From an uncultured Arthrobacter sp. (lineage in GTDB: Bacteria > Actinomycetota > Actinomycetes > Actinomycetales > Micrococcaceae), in the NCBI RefSeq assembly GCF_947493765.1, contig NZ_CANLSZ010000002.1, positions 406,895-470,894 of the forward strand: 64,000 nt of DNA, read 5' to 3'. Each line of letters starts with the position of its first letter. The stretch's first letter is position 1. A model generated the notes under the pieces. The model did not search any database. It saw only the letters and a program-made list of their open reading frames with translations, and had not been told where the DNA came from. The translations under genes and the position numbers were made by a program. Below, in pieces: positions 41,127 to 50,566 of this stretch.

Positions 41127-43022
41127 ATGCAATTCCACCATCACGGATATGTTTCCGGTGATCCCCGGATCCAGCCGGTGGCGGGCGTCGGCGTCGACCG
41201 GCCGCAGGAACTTCCCGACGTCGTCGACGTCCTGATCATCGGGACCGGCCCGGCCGGCATGATCGCCGCGGCGCAGCTCTCACAGTTCCCCGGCATCACC
41301 ACCCGGATCGTCGAGCGCAGGCCGGGGCGCCTGGCCATCGGTCAGGCGGACGGCATCCAGGCCCGCAGCGTCGAGACCTTCCAGGCCTTCGGCTTCGCGC
41401 AGCGCATCACCGACGAGGCGTACCGCATCGTCGAGATGGCCTTCTGGAAGCCCGATCCCGACGACTCCTCCCGCATCATCCGTACCGCCCGCCCGGTCGA
41501 CGACCCGGCCGGCATCAGCGAGTTCCCCCACCTGATCGTCAACCAGGCCCGCGTGCTCGACTACTTCGCGGAGTACATGAGGAACGCGCCCACCCGCATG
41601 GAGCCCGACTACGGCTTCGAGTTCGCCGGTCTGGAGGTCGACGACGACACCGAGTACCCGGTGTCCGTCACCCTCACCGCGACCGGGGGCGAGCGCGAGG
41701 GGCAGCAGCGTGTGGTGCGTGCCAAGTACGTGGTGGGCGCCGACGGCGCGCGGAGCGGCGTACGCCAGGCCATCGGCTGCACCATGGAGGGCGACCACGC
41801 CAATCATGCCTGGGGCGTGATGGACATCGTGGCCGTGACCGACTTCCCCGACATCCGGCGCAAATGTGCCATCCAGTCCGGCAACGGCGGCAGCATCCTC
41901 CTTATCCCGAGGGAGGGCGGCCACCTGTTCCGCATGTACGTGGATCTCGGCGAGACCCCGGCCGATGACCGTGGAGCGGTAAGGTCCACCAGCATCGACC
42001 AGATCATCGCGAAGGCGAACTCCATCCTGAGCCCGTACACACTCGATGTGCGCGACGTCGCCTGGCACAGCGTCTACGAGGTGGGGCACCGGCTGACGAA
42101 CAGGTTCGACGACGTCCGCCCCGAGGACGTCGGCAGGCGCACCCCGCGCGTCTTCATCACCGGCGACGCCTGCCACACGCACAGCGCCAAGGCCGGCCAG
42201 GGCATGAACGTGTCGATGCAGGACGGTTTCAACATCGGCTGGAAACTGGGCCACGTGCTCGAGGGGCGCAGCCCCGAGGCGCTCCTGGCGACCTACTCGC
42301 AGGAACGCCAGGTGGTCGCGAAAAATCTCATCGACTTCGACAGGCAGTGGTCCACGCTCATGGCCAAGCGCCCGGAGGAGTTCGAGGACCCATCCGAGCT
42401 CGAGGACTTCTACGTGCGCACAGCCGAGTTCCCCGCCGGCTTCATGACGCAGTACGAGCCGTCCATGCTCGTCGCCGATGACGCCCACCAGGGTCTCGCG
42501 ACGGGCTTCCCGCTCGGCAAGCGCTTCAAGTCGGCGCCCGTGGTGCGCGTGTGCGACGGCGTTCCCCTCCACCTCGGGCACCACGCGACGGCGGACGGGC
42601 GGTGGCGCATCTACGTCTTCGCCGACGAGGCCGGGCCCGGAGCGGCATCCGGGGTGACCGACTTCGCGCAGTGGATCGGCTCCGCCGCCGAGTCGCCCCT
42701 GGCAGCGACACCGGAGGGCCTGGACCGCGATGCCTGGTTCGACGTGAAGGTGATCTACCAGCAGGACCATGTCGGTGTGGACATCGGTCAGGTGCCGGGG
42801 GAGTTCAAGCCGGCCGTCGGCCCGTTCGGTCTCACGGACTACGAGAAGGTGTACGCCGCGGATCCGGAAGCCGACATCTTCGAGCTGCGCGGCATCGACC
42901 GCACGGGCGTCGTCGTCGTCGTGCGTCCCGACCAGTACGTGGCCGCGGTCCTGCCACTGCGCGCGACGGCGGAGCTCGGGCAGTTCTTCGCCGGTGTCCT
43001 TGCGCCGGTCCCGGCCCGCTGA
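41127..43022 (+). CDS. FAD-dependent aromatic monooxygenase (3-hydroxybenzoate 4-monooxygenase-like)
   Basis: A 631-aa group A flavoprotein hydroxylase. The N-terminal FAD motif is VDVLIIGTGPAGMIAAAQL, the NADPH/FAD motif VVGADGARSGVRQ, and the ribose-binding GD motif FITGDACHTHSAKAGQGMNVS. A C-terminal thioredoxin-like domain (about 440-630) is typical of phenol 2-monooxygenase and 3-hydroxybenzoate 4-monooxygenase. It adds a hydroxyl next to an existing one on an aromatic acid; in this setting 3-hydroxybenzoate or a hydroxyphenylacetate is plausible. The start MQFHHHGY follows GAGGAC. It overlaps the IclR gene (TGATG). Confidence 0.88.
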   Translation: MQFHHHGYVSGDPRIQPVAGVGVDRPQELPDVVDVLIIGTGPAGMIAAAQLSQFPGITTRIVERRPGRLAIGQADGIQARSVETFQAFGFAQRITDEAYRIVEMAFWKPDPDDSSRIIRTARPVDDPAGISEFPHLIVNQARVLDYFAEYMRNAPTRMEPDYGFEFAGLEVDDDTEYPVSVTLTATGGEREGQQRVVRAKYVVGADGARSGVRQAIGCTMEGDHANHAWGVMDIVAVTDFPDIRRKCAIQSGNGGSILLIPREGGHLFRMYVDLGETPADDRGAVRSTSIDQIIAKANSILSPYTLDVRDVAWHSVYEVGHRLTNRFDDVRPEDVGRRTPRVFITGDACHTHSAKAGQGMNVSMQDGFNIGWKLGHVLEGRSPEALLATYSQERQVVAKNLIDFDRQWSTLMAKRPEEFEDPSELEDFYVRTAEFPAGFMTQYEPSMLVADDAHQGLATGFPLGKRFKSAPVVRVCDGVPLHLGHHATADGRWRIYVFADEAGPGAASGVTDFAQWIGSAAESPLAATPEGLDRDAWFDVKVIYQQDHVGVDIGQVPGEFKPAVGPFGLTDYEKVYAADPEADIFELRGIDRTGVVVVVRPDQYVAAVLPLRATAELGQFFAGVLAPVPAR

Positions 43023-43756
43023 TGGAGCGGTCGACCGGCACGGAGACGGTTCCCCGGACGACGGGCGGGGCACCGCCGAGCCAGACGTTGTCGCGGGGCA
43101 TCCGCGTCCTGGAGATCCTGGCGGACACCGCCGGCGCCATGACGATCGCGGAGCTCGCCGGGGCGCTCGGGGTGCACCGTTCCATCGCCTACCGCATCAT
43201 CCGTACGCTCGAGGATCACGGCCTGGTGCTGAAGGACTCGGCCGGTGGATTCCGGATCGGTCCGGGCATGGCGACGCTGGCGCGAGGGGTCTCCCGCGAT
43301 CTGCAGTCGGCCGCCCTGCCGGAGCTCACGGCACTCGCCGCGGAGCTGCGGATGACGGCCTTCATCGCTGTCTGGGACCGCCGGCACTGCATCACGCTCG
43401 TCGCCGTAGAACCGCCGCACGGTGAGGGGACGATCGTGCAGCGGCCCGGATCGCGGCACAGGTTCGACGCCGGCGCCCCCGGCATCGCCATCCAGGCGGC
43501 GCTCGGGGAAGCGCAGTGGGGGCAGCTCGCGCCCGGTGAGCTGTTCCGCGAGGAAGCGCGTGCGGCCGCGGCGACGGGCTACGCGGTGAGCCACGACGAG
43601 GTGATACCCGGCGTCAGCTCGGTCGCCGCGCCGATCCTGGTGCCGGGACACCTGCCCGCTGCGCTCGCCGTCGTCTATGTGCGGAGCGATCTCGACGAGG
43701 CCGGTCTGGGGCGGCAGGTCGCGCGGACGGCCTGCGCCGTCGAGACGCTTCTCTAG
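43022..43756 (+). CDS. IclR family transcriptional regulator
   Basis: A 244-aa protein with a Ser/Thr-rich lead, an N-terminal winged HTH (about 20-75, with TIAELAGALGVHRSIAYRII) and a C-terminal IclR effector domain (about 90-244, ending in ATGYAVSHDEVIPGVSSVAAP). These regulators sense aromatic or glyoxylate-type acids. It is translationally coupled to the monooxygenase and the palindrome at 41002-41016 is its likely site, so it probably controls this operon. Confidence 0.88.
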   Translation: MERSTGTETVPRTTGGAPPSQTLSRGIRVLEILADTAGAMTIAELAGALGVHRSIAYRIIRTLEDHGLVLKDSAGGFRIGPGMATLARGVSRDLQSAALPELTALAAELRMTAFIAVWDRRHCITLVAVEPPHGEGTIVQRPGSRHRFDAGAPGIAIQAALGEAQWGQLAPGELFREEARAAAATGYAVSHDEVIPGVSSVAAPILVPGHLPAALAVVYVRSDLDEAGLGRQVARTACAVETLL

Positions 43757-43813
43757 GACATACAGCACACCTACCGTGCTGCACGTCACAATCAGAACAC
43801 AATTCGCCATGGC

Positions 43814-43841
43814 ATTACCGAATGAACGATCGTTCGGTAAT
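43814..43841. promoter_or_regulatory. TetR-type operator palindrome upstream of the transporter
   Basis: ATTACCGAA-N10-TTCGGTAAT with perfect 9-bp arms; the centre includes the 12-bp palindrome GAACGATCGTTC. This resembles TetR-family (PaaR-like) operators built on ACCGA and TCGGT half-sites. No tetR gene is adjacent, so the regulator would act in trans. Confidence 0.6.
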
Positions 43842-43930
43842 GTTTGGGGCACCGACCACCGACGGGCTGCCGAGGGCTGCTGCAGGGGCGGGAGCCCAGC
43901 ACCACCTACCGGAAGACAAGGGAGTTTTTC

Positions 43931-45289
43931 ATGGCTGTAGCAGCAGGGCGGTCGCAACCCGCCACCCGCATGAGTTCGGCGGACCGTCGGGTCCTGGCGG
44001 GCACGATGGTCGGCACCACGATCGAGTGGTACGACTTCTTCGTCTTCGCGCAGGCGGCAGGGCTCGTCTTCGCCACGCTGTACTTCGGGCCGCTGGAGAC
44101 GGAGAGCGCAGGCCTGGCCCAGCTCGTCTCCCTGGCCACCATCGGCATCAGCTTCTTCTTCCGCCCCCTCGGCGCCGTGATCGCCGGCAGACTCGGCGAC
44201 CGCATCGGGCGCAAGGCGATGCTGGTGTTCACCCTGGTCCTCATGGGATCGGCCACCGCCCTGATCGGCCTGCTCCCCACCTACGCGCAGATCGGTGTGT
44301 GGGCGCCCATCCTCCTCATGCTGCTGCGCATCCTCCAGGGGTTCTCCGCCGGAGGTGAGTGGGGCGGTGCGGCACTGATGGCCGTCGAGCACGCTCCCGT
44401 GAACAGGCGCGGCTTCTGGGGTGCGTACCCGCAGATCGGCGTTCCGGTCGGCATGATCCTCGCCACCCTCGTGCTCTTCGTGCTGCGCAGCTCCATGTCC
44501 GCCGAGGCGTTCCTCGAGTGGGGCTGGCGCATCCCGTTCCTGCTCTCCGTGGTCCTGATCGTCGTCGGCTACTTCATCCGCACGGCCGTCGCCGAGAGCC
44601 CCGTCTTCCAGCGCATGATCGAGCGCAAGCGCGACACCGCCACACCGCTGCGCAATCTCCTGAAGACCAACAAGCGCGAAGTGCTGCTCGCCGCCGTCAT
44701 CTTCATCGGCAACAACGCCGCCGGCTATCTCGTGATCGCGTTCCTCGCCGCCTACGCCCAGAGGACCCTCGGCATGCCGGCCGCGCCCGTCCTCCTGGCA
44801 ACACTGCTGGCATCCTTCGGCTGGCTGATCTTCACCCTGGTCGGCGGCATGCTGTCCGACCGCATCGGGCGCGTGCGCACCTTCCAGATCGGCTACGGCC
44901 TGATCTTCGTCTGGATGATCCCGCTCTTCCTCCTCATCGACACCGGGAACGTCTGGCTCTACGGCATCGGGATCTTCCTGCTGACCATCGGGCTCGGACT
45001 CTCCTACGGTCCCATGTCCGCGATGTACGCGGAGATGTTCCCGGCCAATGTGCGGTACTCCGGCATCGGAATCGGCTACGCCCTGGGAGCCATTCTCGGT
45101 GGCGCCTTCGCACCACTCATCGCGCAGGCCTTGCTCAGCAGTACCGGGTGGTCCGGCTCGATAGCCCTCTACATCATGGCCCTCTGCGTCATCTCGTTCA
45201 TCGGCGCGAGCATGGTGAAGGAGACCAGGGGCGCGCCACTCGAGGCGGACGAGACCCCGCTGACCGCAGGGGCACCCCACCGCCCCTAG
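43931..45289 (+). CDS. MFS transporter, metabolite:H+ symporter (MHS) type
   Basis: A 452-aa 12-TM carrier. The N-terminus GTTIEWYDFFVF and the loop RLGDRIGRKAML are hallmarks of the MHS subfamily, which imports organic acids such as shikimate, proline/betaine, or aromatic acids. Here it sits between an aromatic monooxygenase and phenylacetate-CoA ligase, so uptake of an aromatic acid is likely. The ATG at 43931 follows AAGGGAG; homology starts there rather than upstream. Confidence 0.88.
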   Translation: MAVAAGRSQPATRMSSADRRVLAGTMVGTTIEWYDFFVFAQAAGLVFATLYFGPLETESAGLAQLVSLATIGISFFFRPLGAVIAGRLGDRIGRKAMLVFTLVLMGSATALIGLLPTYAQIGVWAPILLMLLRILQGFSAGGEWGGAALMAVEHAPVNRRGFWGAYPQIGVPVGMILATLVLFVLRSSMSAEAFLEWGWRIPFLLSVVLIVVGYFIRTAVAESPVFQRMIERKRDTATPLRNLLKTNKREVLLAAVIFIGNNAAGYLVIAFLAAYAQRTLGMPAAPVLLATLLASFGWLIFTLVGGMLSDRIGRVRTFQIGYGLIFVWMIPLFLLIDTGNVWLYGIGIFLLTIGLGLSYGPMSAMYAEMFPANVRYSGIGIGYALGAILGGAFAPLIAQALLSSTGWSGSIALYIMALCVISFIGASMVKETRGAPLEADETPLTAGAPHRP

Positions 45290-45338
45290 ATACGGTCGAC
45301 CCGCGCCGCACGTCCCCGCACCGCACGAAGGAGCACCC

Positions 45339-46670
45339 TTGGAAACCGTCACCCTGCGAGCCTCGGCAGCTGATCCCGCCACCCTCGACCCGGAGGAGAC
45401 GTGGTCCCGGGACCACCTGGAGTCCGTGCAGCTCGAGCGGCTCCGGTCCACCGTGCAGCACGCCTACACGAACGTGCCGCTGTACACGCGCAAGTTCGAC
45501 GATGCCGGCGTGCATCCCGACGATCTGCGCGAACTCGGCGATCTGGCGAAGTTCCCCTTCACCACCAAGGAGGACCTGCGCAGCACGTACCCGTTCGGGA
45601 TGTTCGCCGTCCCGCAGGACCGGATCGCACGCATCCACGCGTCGTCGGGCACCACCGGCCAGCCGACGGTGGTGGGCTACACCTCCGGGGACCTGTACCG
45701 CTGGGCGTCGCTCGTGGCCCGCTCGCTGCGGGCGTCGGGGGTCAAGAAGGGCTGGAAGGTCCACAACGCCTACGGGTACGGGCTCTTCACGGGCGGGCTC
45801 GGTGCCCATGCGGGTGCCGAGCACCTGGGGTGCACGGTCATCCCCATCTCGGGAGGGCAGACCGAGCGGCAGGTGCAGCTGATCCGCGACTTCGAGCCGG
45901 ACGCGATCCTGGCCACCCCTACGTATCTGCTGACCATCCTCGACGCGATGGCGGAGGCGGGTATCGACCCGCGGTCGACGTCGCTCAAGACCGCCGTGCT
46001 CGGGGCCGAACCGTGGACCGAGGGCATGCGGCAGGAGCTCGAGGGCCGCATGGGCTTCGACGCGTGCGACATCTACGGGCTGTCCGAGGTCATGGGCCCC
46101 GGCGTGGCCGGTGAGTGTGTGGAGTCGAAGGACGGCGCGCACGTCTGGGAGGACCACTTCCGTCCGGAGATCATCGACCCGTTCACGGAGAAGGTGCAGG
46201 GCGACGAATCGGCCGGTGAGCTGGTCTTCACCTCGCTCACCAAGGAGGCCCTGCCGATCATCCGGTACCGGACGCACGATCTGACGCGGCTCATGCCCGG
46301 CACCGCGCGCCCCGGCATGCGCCGGATGGAGCGGATCAGGGGGCGCAGCGACGACATGGTGATCGTCCGTGGCGTCAACCTCTTCCCCACGCAGGTGGAG
46401 GAGCTGGCGCTGGGCATCCCTGCGCTCAGCCCGCACTTCCAGCTCGAACTGAGCCGGCCCGACGGTCAGCGCATGGACCAGCTGGCCATCAACATCGAGC
46501 TGCGGGACGGCGTCAGCACCGACGACGGCGCGGCGGCGGCTGCCGAGCTGCGGCGCCTCATCAAGGTGCACATCGGCTCCACGTGTGCCGTGCGGATCGT
46601 CGACCAGGGCTCCCTCGTGCGGTCCAGCGGGAAGCTGCGCCGCATCTACGATCTGCGGCCGAAGGCCTGA
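45339..46670 (+). CDS. paaK: Phenylacetate-CoA ligase
   Basis: A 443-aa AMP-forming acyl-CoA ligase. Visible motifs are RIHASSGTTGQPTVVGYTSGDL (ATP/AMP-binding P-loop), YGYGLFTGGLG, GLSEVMGPGVAGEC and the C-terminal RGRSDDMVIVRGVNLFP. It activates phenylacetate to phenylacetyl-CoA. The rest of the paa pathway is not in the window. The start is an uncommon TTG at 45339, with GAAGGAG at ideal distance. It follows the transporter by 49 bp and is probably co-transcribed. Confidence 0.92.
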   Translation: METVTLRASAADPATLDPEETWSRDHLESVQLERLRSTVQHAYTNVPLYTRKFDDAGVHPDDLRELGDLAKFPFTTKEDLRSTYPFGMFAVPQDRIARIHASSGTTGQPTVVGYTSGDLYRWASLVARSLRASGVKKGWKVHNAYGYGLFTGGLGAHAGAEHLGCTVIPISGGQTERQVQLIRDFEPDAILATPTYLLTILDAMAEAGIDPRSTSLKTAVLGAEPWTEGMRQELEGRMGFDACDIYGLSEVMGPGVAGECVESKDGAHVWEDHFRPEIIDPFTEKVQGDESAGELVFTSLTKEALPIIRYRTHDLTRLMPGTARPGMRRMERIRGRSDDMVIVRGVNLFPTQVEELALGIPALSPHFQLELSRPDGQRMDQLAINIELRDGVSTDDGAAAAAELRRLIKVHIGSTCAVRIVDQGSLVRSSGKLRRIYDLRPKA

Positions 46671-46710
46671 CGACTGCATCCTCGTCATGTACTCCCGACG
46701 CGGTCTGCTT

Positions 46711-47142
46711 CTACTGTCGTCGGGCGGTGGCCCGATTCCCCCTCGGAGCCTTCCCGATCGCGGCAGCGACGCCGAGCATCATCGCGGTGCCGGCGGTAGT
46801 GCCGACGGCGACGAGGATCATCCCGACGGCCCATAGGCCAGAGCTGTCCTGCGCGGAAGCCGTAGTGACCCAGGCGATGGTGAAAGATGCCGGGAGGACA
46901 AGCAGCGCGACCGGAAAGTACAGGACACGGTAGGCGAAACCCACGACCACGACCCCGCACAGGAACGCCCCGACGCCCTGCCAGACGGCGTAGGGCCCTG
47001 ACATCTCGGCGGTGGCTGCGTTGTACTGGTACTCGGTGTCCCACGCGAACCAGCCGAACCACAGACCAGCGGACAGTGCAGCGAACAGGGCTACGAGGGA
47101 AAGTTGGTGTGCGAGCGGTCGGCGATCCCGGGTCAGGCGCAT
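46711..47142 (-). CDS. Small integral membrane protein, unknown function
   Basis: A 143-aa protein with four hydrophobic segments (about 14-32, 50-70, 74-92, 103-127) and a basic C-terminus. No recognised family. The ATG at 47142 has GAGG just before it and TACTGT 5 nt upstream, so the mode of initiation is ambiguous. It is convergent with paaK. Confidence 0.6.
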   Translation of the reverse strand: MRLTRDRRPLAHQLSLVALFAALSAGLWFGWFAWDTEYQYNAATAEMSGPYAVWQGVGAFLCGVVVVGFAYRVLYFPVALLVLPASFTIAWVTTASAQDSSGLWAVGMILVAVGTTAGTAMMLGVAAAIGKAPRGNRATARRQ

Positions 47143-47348
47143 GCCTCACAGTAGGCCTCCCCGGGAGCCGTTCCGGCATATAGGTCACCGCGCCGCCGTC
47201 GATTCGATCGACTCGGCCGCGGTCAGGCGGGCAGGTGGAACAAGCGCCGGATCAGAGGGTCTGACCCCCACTGCGTGCGTCATTCGCGTCGTCAGGGGCA
47301 ATCCTCATTGTGCAAGGCCTGCCACTGCGCACCTGCCGGCACAAGTGC
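47143..47348. other. Intergenic gap without recognised gene
   Basis: About 200 bp separate two minus-strand genes. I see no coding potential, repeat or clear terminator. Part of it must serve as promoter for the membrane protein gene. Confidence 0.4.
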
Positions 47349-47783
47349 CTAGTCCAGGCAGAACTCGTTGCCCTCGACGTCCTGCATGACGAGGAACGAC
47401 TCGTCCACCTCGTCCGCGGGCACCAGATGCAGGCGACGTGCGCCCAGGGACACCAGGCGGGATGCCTCGTCCTCCAACGCGTCGACCCGTTGGTCGCCGG
47501 TGAGCCCGACACCCACGCGCACGTCCAGATGCAGTCTGTTCTTCACCGTCTTGCCCTCCGACACGCGCTGGAAGAACAGGCGCAGACCCACCCCGTCGGG
47601 GTCCTGGCACGCCCAGAACTGTCCGCGGCTCTCCTCGGGCAGGGACGCCTCGAAGGCCTCCCACGAGTCGAAGCCCGCACGGGCGGGGGGATCGACGTAC
47701 CCGAGCACAGCCTTCCAGAACTGCGCCACAGCTCGCGGATCCGCGCAATCGAAGGTCACCTGGATCTGCTTCACGTCGCTCAT
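47349..47783 (-). CDS. VOC (glyoxalase-like) family protein
   Basis: A 144-aa single-domain vicinal-oxygen-chelate protein with IQVTFDCADPRAVAQFWKAV, RLHLDVRV and the terminal VMQDVEGNEFCLD, the usual ligand positions for a metal. Actinobacterial genomes carry many such proteins; the substrate is unknown. The ATG is 6 nt after TAGGAT on the minus strand (47795-47790), implying a leaderless mRNA. Confidence 0.82.
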   Translation of the reverse strand: MSDVKQIQVTFDCADPRAVAQFWKAVLGYVDPPARAGFDSWEAFEASLPEESRGQFWACQDPDGVGLRLFFQRVSEGKTVKNRLHLDVRVGVGLTGDQRVDALEDEASRLVSLGARRLHLVPADEVDESFLVMQDVEGNEFCLD

Positions 47784-47835
47784 CAGCTCATCCTAGGGAG
47801 GCGGAGCGGGCGTGTCGACGGTCCTGAATCCGTAG

Positions 47836-49476
47836 CTACTTCGTGCCGGTCGCGACAGCGACGATCTCCTGCATGTACGGCGCCACGATCTGCTGCGAGA
47901 CCCTGCAGTCGAGCAGGAGTACGCCGTCGTCGTCGGATCCGAGCCAGGTGGCGACGTCGTCGAGATCGGCGAGACTGCTGATCGTCCGTCCGCGAGCACC
48001 GAGAGCCGTTGCGAGGGCCGCGAAGTCCACTTCATCGATCATCATGGGGCCGGAGTCGATGCCGCGGACGGCATACTGGTGGATCTCGGCACCGTAGGCG
48101 GCGTCGTTGAAGACGACGATCACAGCGCGGCGGGCCGTCCGGATGAACGAGTCGAGGTCGGCCAGGGCCATGAGCGCACCGCCGTCGCCGGTGCAGAGCA
48201 CCACGGTGGAGTCTGGAAGGGCGCGCGCGGCACCGACGGCGCTGGGGAAGCCCAGGCCGATGCTCTGCAGGGCCGTGCCCACCATGATCAGCCGGTTCGG
48301 CGACGGTACGCGCAGATAGCCGGGCGCCCAGCCGATGAAGTGGCCGCCGTCCTGCACCACTGTGCGGTCCGCAGGCAGCAGGGCGTCGAGCCGCCGGCAG
48401 AGGCTGCGGGGGTCCAGGCGACCGTCGGGAGCGGCCGGATCGCCGTCGGGCCTCGCGTGGTGCGAGTCCCGGGCGTCCACGGCGTCGCGCCAGCGGTCCG
48501 CGTCCCGCTGCCGCACGGACCCGAGCAGTGCTTCAGCCGCGCTGCGTGCGTCGGCGCGCACGAAGTCCGTGACGAGCGGCGAGGTCGCCTCACCGGCGAC
48601 GTCGACCTGGACGATGCGCGCCGCGCTGTCGAAGGCGTGGCCGAAACGGGTGGTGAACTGGTTGAGCCCGGCGCCCAGCACGAGGACGATGTCGGCCTGT
48701 TCCACGAGCTGCGTGGTGCGGTCCGATGCCCACCCACCGGCGATCCCCAGCGCGGCCGGATCGTCGTCGAAGAGCCCCGCGCCCAGCGCAGAGGTCGCCA
48801 GGAGCGCGCCCAGCCTCTCCGCGAGCCCGACGGCGGCCTCCCGTGCGCCGCTGAGCCAGGCACCCCGCCCGGCGAGGACGAGCGGACGCTCCGCCGCGGT
48901 GAGCAGGGCGGCCATGCGCTCGACGTCGGCGGGCGACGCCGCGATCGGGGCCGGGAGAGCCACGGGATCGGGAGCCGGTTCGTCCATCGCCTCCACGCCG
49001 GCCAGATCGTAGGGGATGGCCAGGACCACCGCCTCGCGCCGGTGGAGCGCGTGGCGGACGGCCGCCGTCGTGATCTCGAGCGGAGCGGTGGCGGAGACCG
49101 TGAAGGTGGTGACGCCGAGGCCCTCGGCCACCATGGTCTGGTCCACGTCCCACGGTCGCATCCCGCTGGTGGGTGCATCGCCGACCACGAGGACGAGCGG
49201 GATCCGTGCCCTCACCGCTTCGGCGAGCGGTGTCAGCGCATTGGTGAAGCCGGCTCCGTAGGTGGTCGTGGCAACGGCGGGGCGGCCCGTGGCGCGGAAG
49301 TACGCGTCGGCGGCGGCGACAGCACCGGCCTCGTGCCGGACGGCGGTGTAGTGCAGCGATCCGCGCAGTGCCATGACGGCGTCCAGGAAGTGGGCGTTGC
49401 CGTTGCCCATCACGCCGAACACGTCGGTGACATGGGGCTGCAGGGCAGACAGGATGCGGGCGGAGACGGTGGTCAT
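47836..49476 (-). CDS. Thiamin diphosphate-dependent enzyme (acetolactate synthase/decarboxylase family)
   Basis: A 546-aa three-domain ThDP enzyme. The PYR domain has the activating Glu49 in RHEAGAVAAADAYFR, the middle domain is about 185-320, and the PP domain carries the GDGGALMALADLDSF to VVFNDAAYG cofactor motif. It belongs with 2-oxo acid decarboxylases and acetolactate-synthase-like enzymes. The FAD-binding signature of true acetolactate synthase is not evident, so a decarboxylase for an aromatic 2-oxo acid or a carboligase is possible. The start follows AAGGA. Divergent from the CitE-like gene. Confidence 0.8.
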   Translation of the reverse strand: MTTVSARILSALQPHVTDVFGVMGNGNAHFLDAVMALRGSLHYTAVRHEAGAVAAADAYFRATGRPAVATTTYGAGFTNALTPLAEAVRARIPLVLVVGDAPTSGMRPWDVDQTMVAEGLGVTTFTVSATAPLEITTAAVRHALHRREAVVLAIPYDLAGVEAMDEPAPDPVALPAPIAASPADVERMAALLTAAERPLVLAGRGAWLSGAREAAVGLAERLGALLATSALGAGLFDDDPAALGIAGGWASDRTTQLVEQADIVLVLGAGLNQFTTRFGHAFDSAARIVQVDVAGEATSPLVTDFVRADARSAAEALLGSVRQRDADRWRDAVDARDSHHARPDGDPAAPDGRLDPRSLCRRLDALLPADRTVVQDGGHFIGWAPGYLRVPSPNRLIMVGTALQSIGLGFPSAVGAARALPDSTVVLCTGDGGALMALADLDSFIRTARRAVIVVFNDAAYGAEIHQYAVRGIDSGPMMIDEVDFAALATALGARGRTISSLADLDDVATWLGSDDDGVLLLDCRVSQQIVAPYMQEIVAVATGTK

Positions 49477-49670
49477 CGGGAATCCTTCGGGGAGAACGCC
49501 CTCCTCTGGCGTCGCGAGGATGCCTGGGTGGGACGGTGGTTGAGTTCTTCCGTATATGACTCGGGCTGGTCCACCCTTATTGCCTCTTTTTCAGGCACGG
49601 CGCCGACGAGCGCCCGACGTCGTCACTCTAGTGGATGCTCCACCGCACCGGGAGCGCGGCGCGGCTGCAG

Positions 49671-49700
49671 TGGAAAACGTGCAGCCGGGGTCAGTACTGT
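49671..49700 (+). promoter_or_regulatory. Leaderless promoter of the CitE-like gene
   Basis: TGGAAA (49671-49676), 18-bp spacer, TACTGT (49695-49700), then 6 nt to the ATG. No Shine-Dalgarno is present. Confidence 0.55.
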
Positions 49701-49706
49701 TTGACC

Positions 49707-50555
49707 ATGGCCACCTCCCTGAGAAACAGCCGCGCCGCGGCGCTCCCCGCCAAGCTCTCGCGATCGTGGCTGCTGGCCTCCGCCGCCTCCGAGGACAATT
49801 TCATCCCCGCGCTGACCTCCGAGGCGGACTCCGTGGTCTTCGACATGGAGGATGCCGTCCCGGCGCCAGACAAGGCCGCGGCGCGCGAGCGCGTGGTCGA
49901 GGCACTCTCCACCGGGATGACCGCCTGGGTCCGGGTCAACAGCATCGAGACCGAGTACTGGGCCGACGACCTCGCCGCCCTGTCCAGGGCGCCCGGCCTG
50001 CGCGGCGTCATGCTCGCGCAGACGGAGAAACCCGAACAGGTCACGCACACCGCCATGCGGCTGCAGGCGGGCACCCCGGTCCTGGCCCTGGTCGAGTCAG
50101 CCCTCGGGATCGAGAACGCGACGGCGATCGCCAGCGCGCCGGGCACCTTCCGGTTGGCATTCGGCGTGGGCGACTTCCGCCGGGACACCGGGGCCTCCGA
50201 CGACCCGATGGCGCTGGCCTACGCGCGTTCCAAGCTCGTGGTCGCCTCCCGCGTGGGCCAGCTCCCCGGCCCGATCGACGGCCCCACGGTCGGTGCGCTG
50301 GGCGACGACTTGCTGGAGGCGTGCAGGGTCACGGCGTCCATGGGGATGACGGGCAAGCTGTGCCTGCTCACCGAGGCCACCGACACCATCAACCGCGGCC
50401 TCTCGCCGAGCGACGCCGAGATCTCGTGGGCCGCGGAGCTCCTGCGGGACCATGCCGCGGGTGCCGTGGTGGGCGACGGCTCCTACCTGCCGCGCCTGGC
50501 CCGCGCCCAGAAGATCTCCTCCCTCGCGGACTCGTACGGTCTCTGGAACGCCTAG
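49707..50555 (+). CDS. HpcH/HpaI aldolase / citrate lyase beta (CitE-like) family protein
   Basis: A 282-aa TIM-barrel lyase of the CitE-like group, with RSWLLASAASED, SVVFDMEDAVPAPDKAAAR (metal Glu/Asp), TAWVRVNSIET, VLALVESALGIENA and the C-terminal GAVVGDGSYL. Such enzymes cleave or form 3-hydroxyacyl-CoA thioesters such as malyl-CoA or citramalyl-CoA; the substrate here is unknown. The ATG at 49707 fits the leaderless promoter. Its stop TAG is inside the CTAG target of an IS982-family insertion, so the coding sequence is intact. Confidence 0.82.
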   Translation: MATSLRNSRAAALPAKLSRSWLLASAASEDNFIPALTSEADSVVFDMEDAVPAPDKAAARERVVEALSTGMTAWVRVNSIETEYWADDLAALSRAPGLRGVMLAQTEKPEQVTHTAMRLQAGTPVLALVESALGIENATAIASAPGTFRLAFGVGDFRRDTGASDDPMALAYARSKLVVASRVGQLPGPIDGPTVGALGDDLLEACRVTASMGMTGKLCLLTEATDTINRGLSPSDAEISWAAELLRDHAAGAVVGDGSYLPRLARAQKISSLADSYGLWNA

Positions 50556-50566
50556 ATGAGTGAGTC

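Noticed and set aside
34337..50555. A single operon for all aromatic genes
   Set aside because: The hpa genes are on the minus strand and the monooxygenase-to-paaK genes on the plus strand, with separate control regions and different palindromes.
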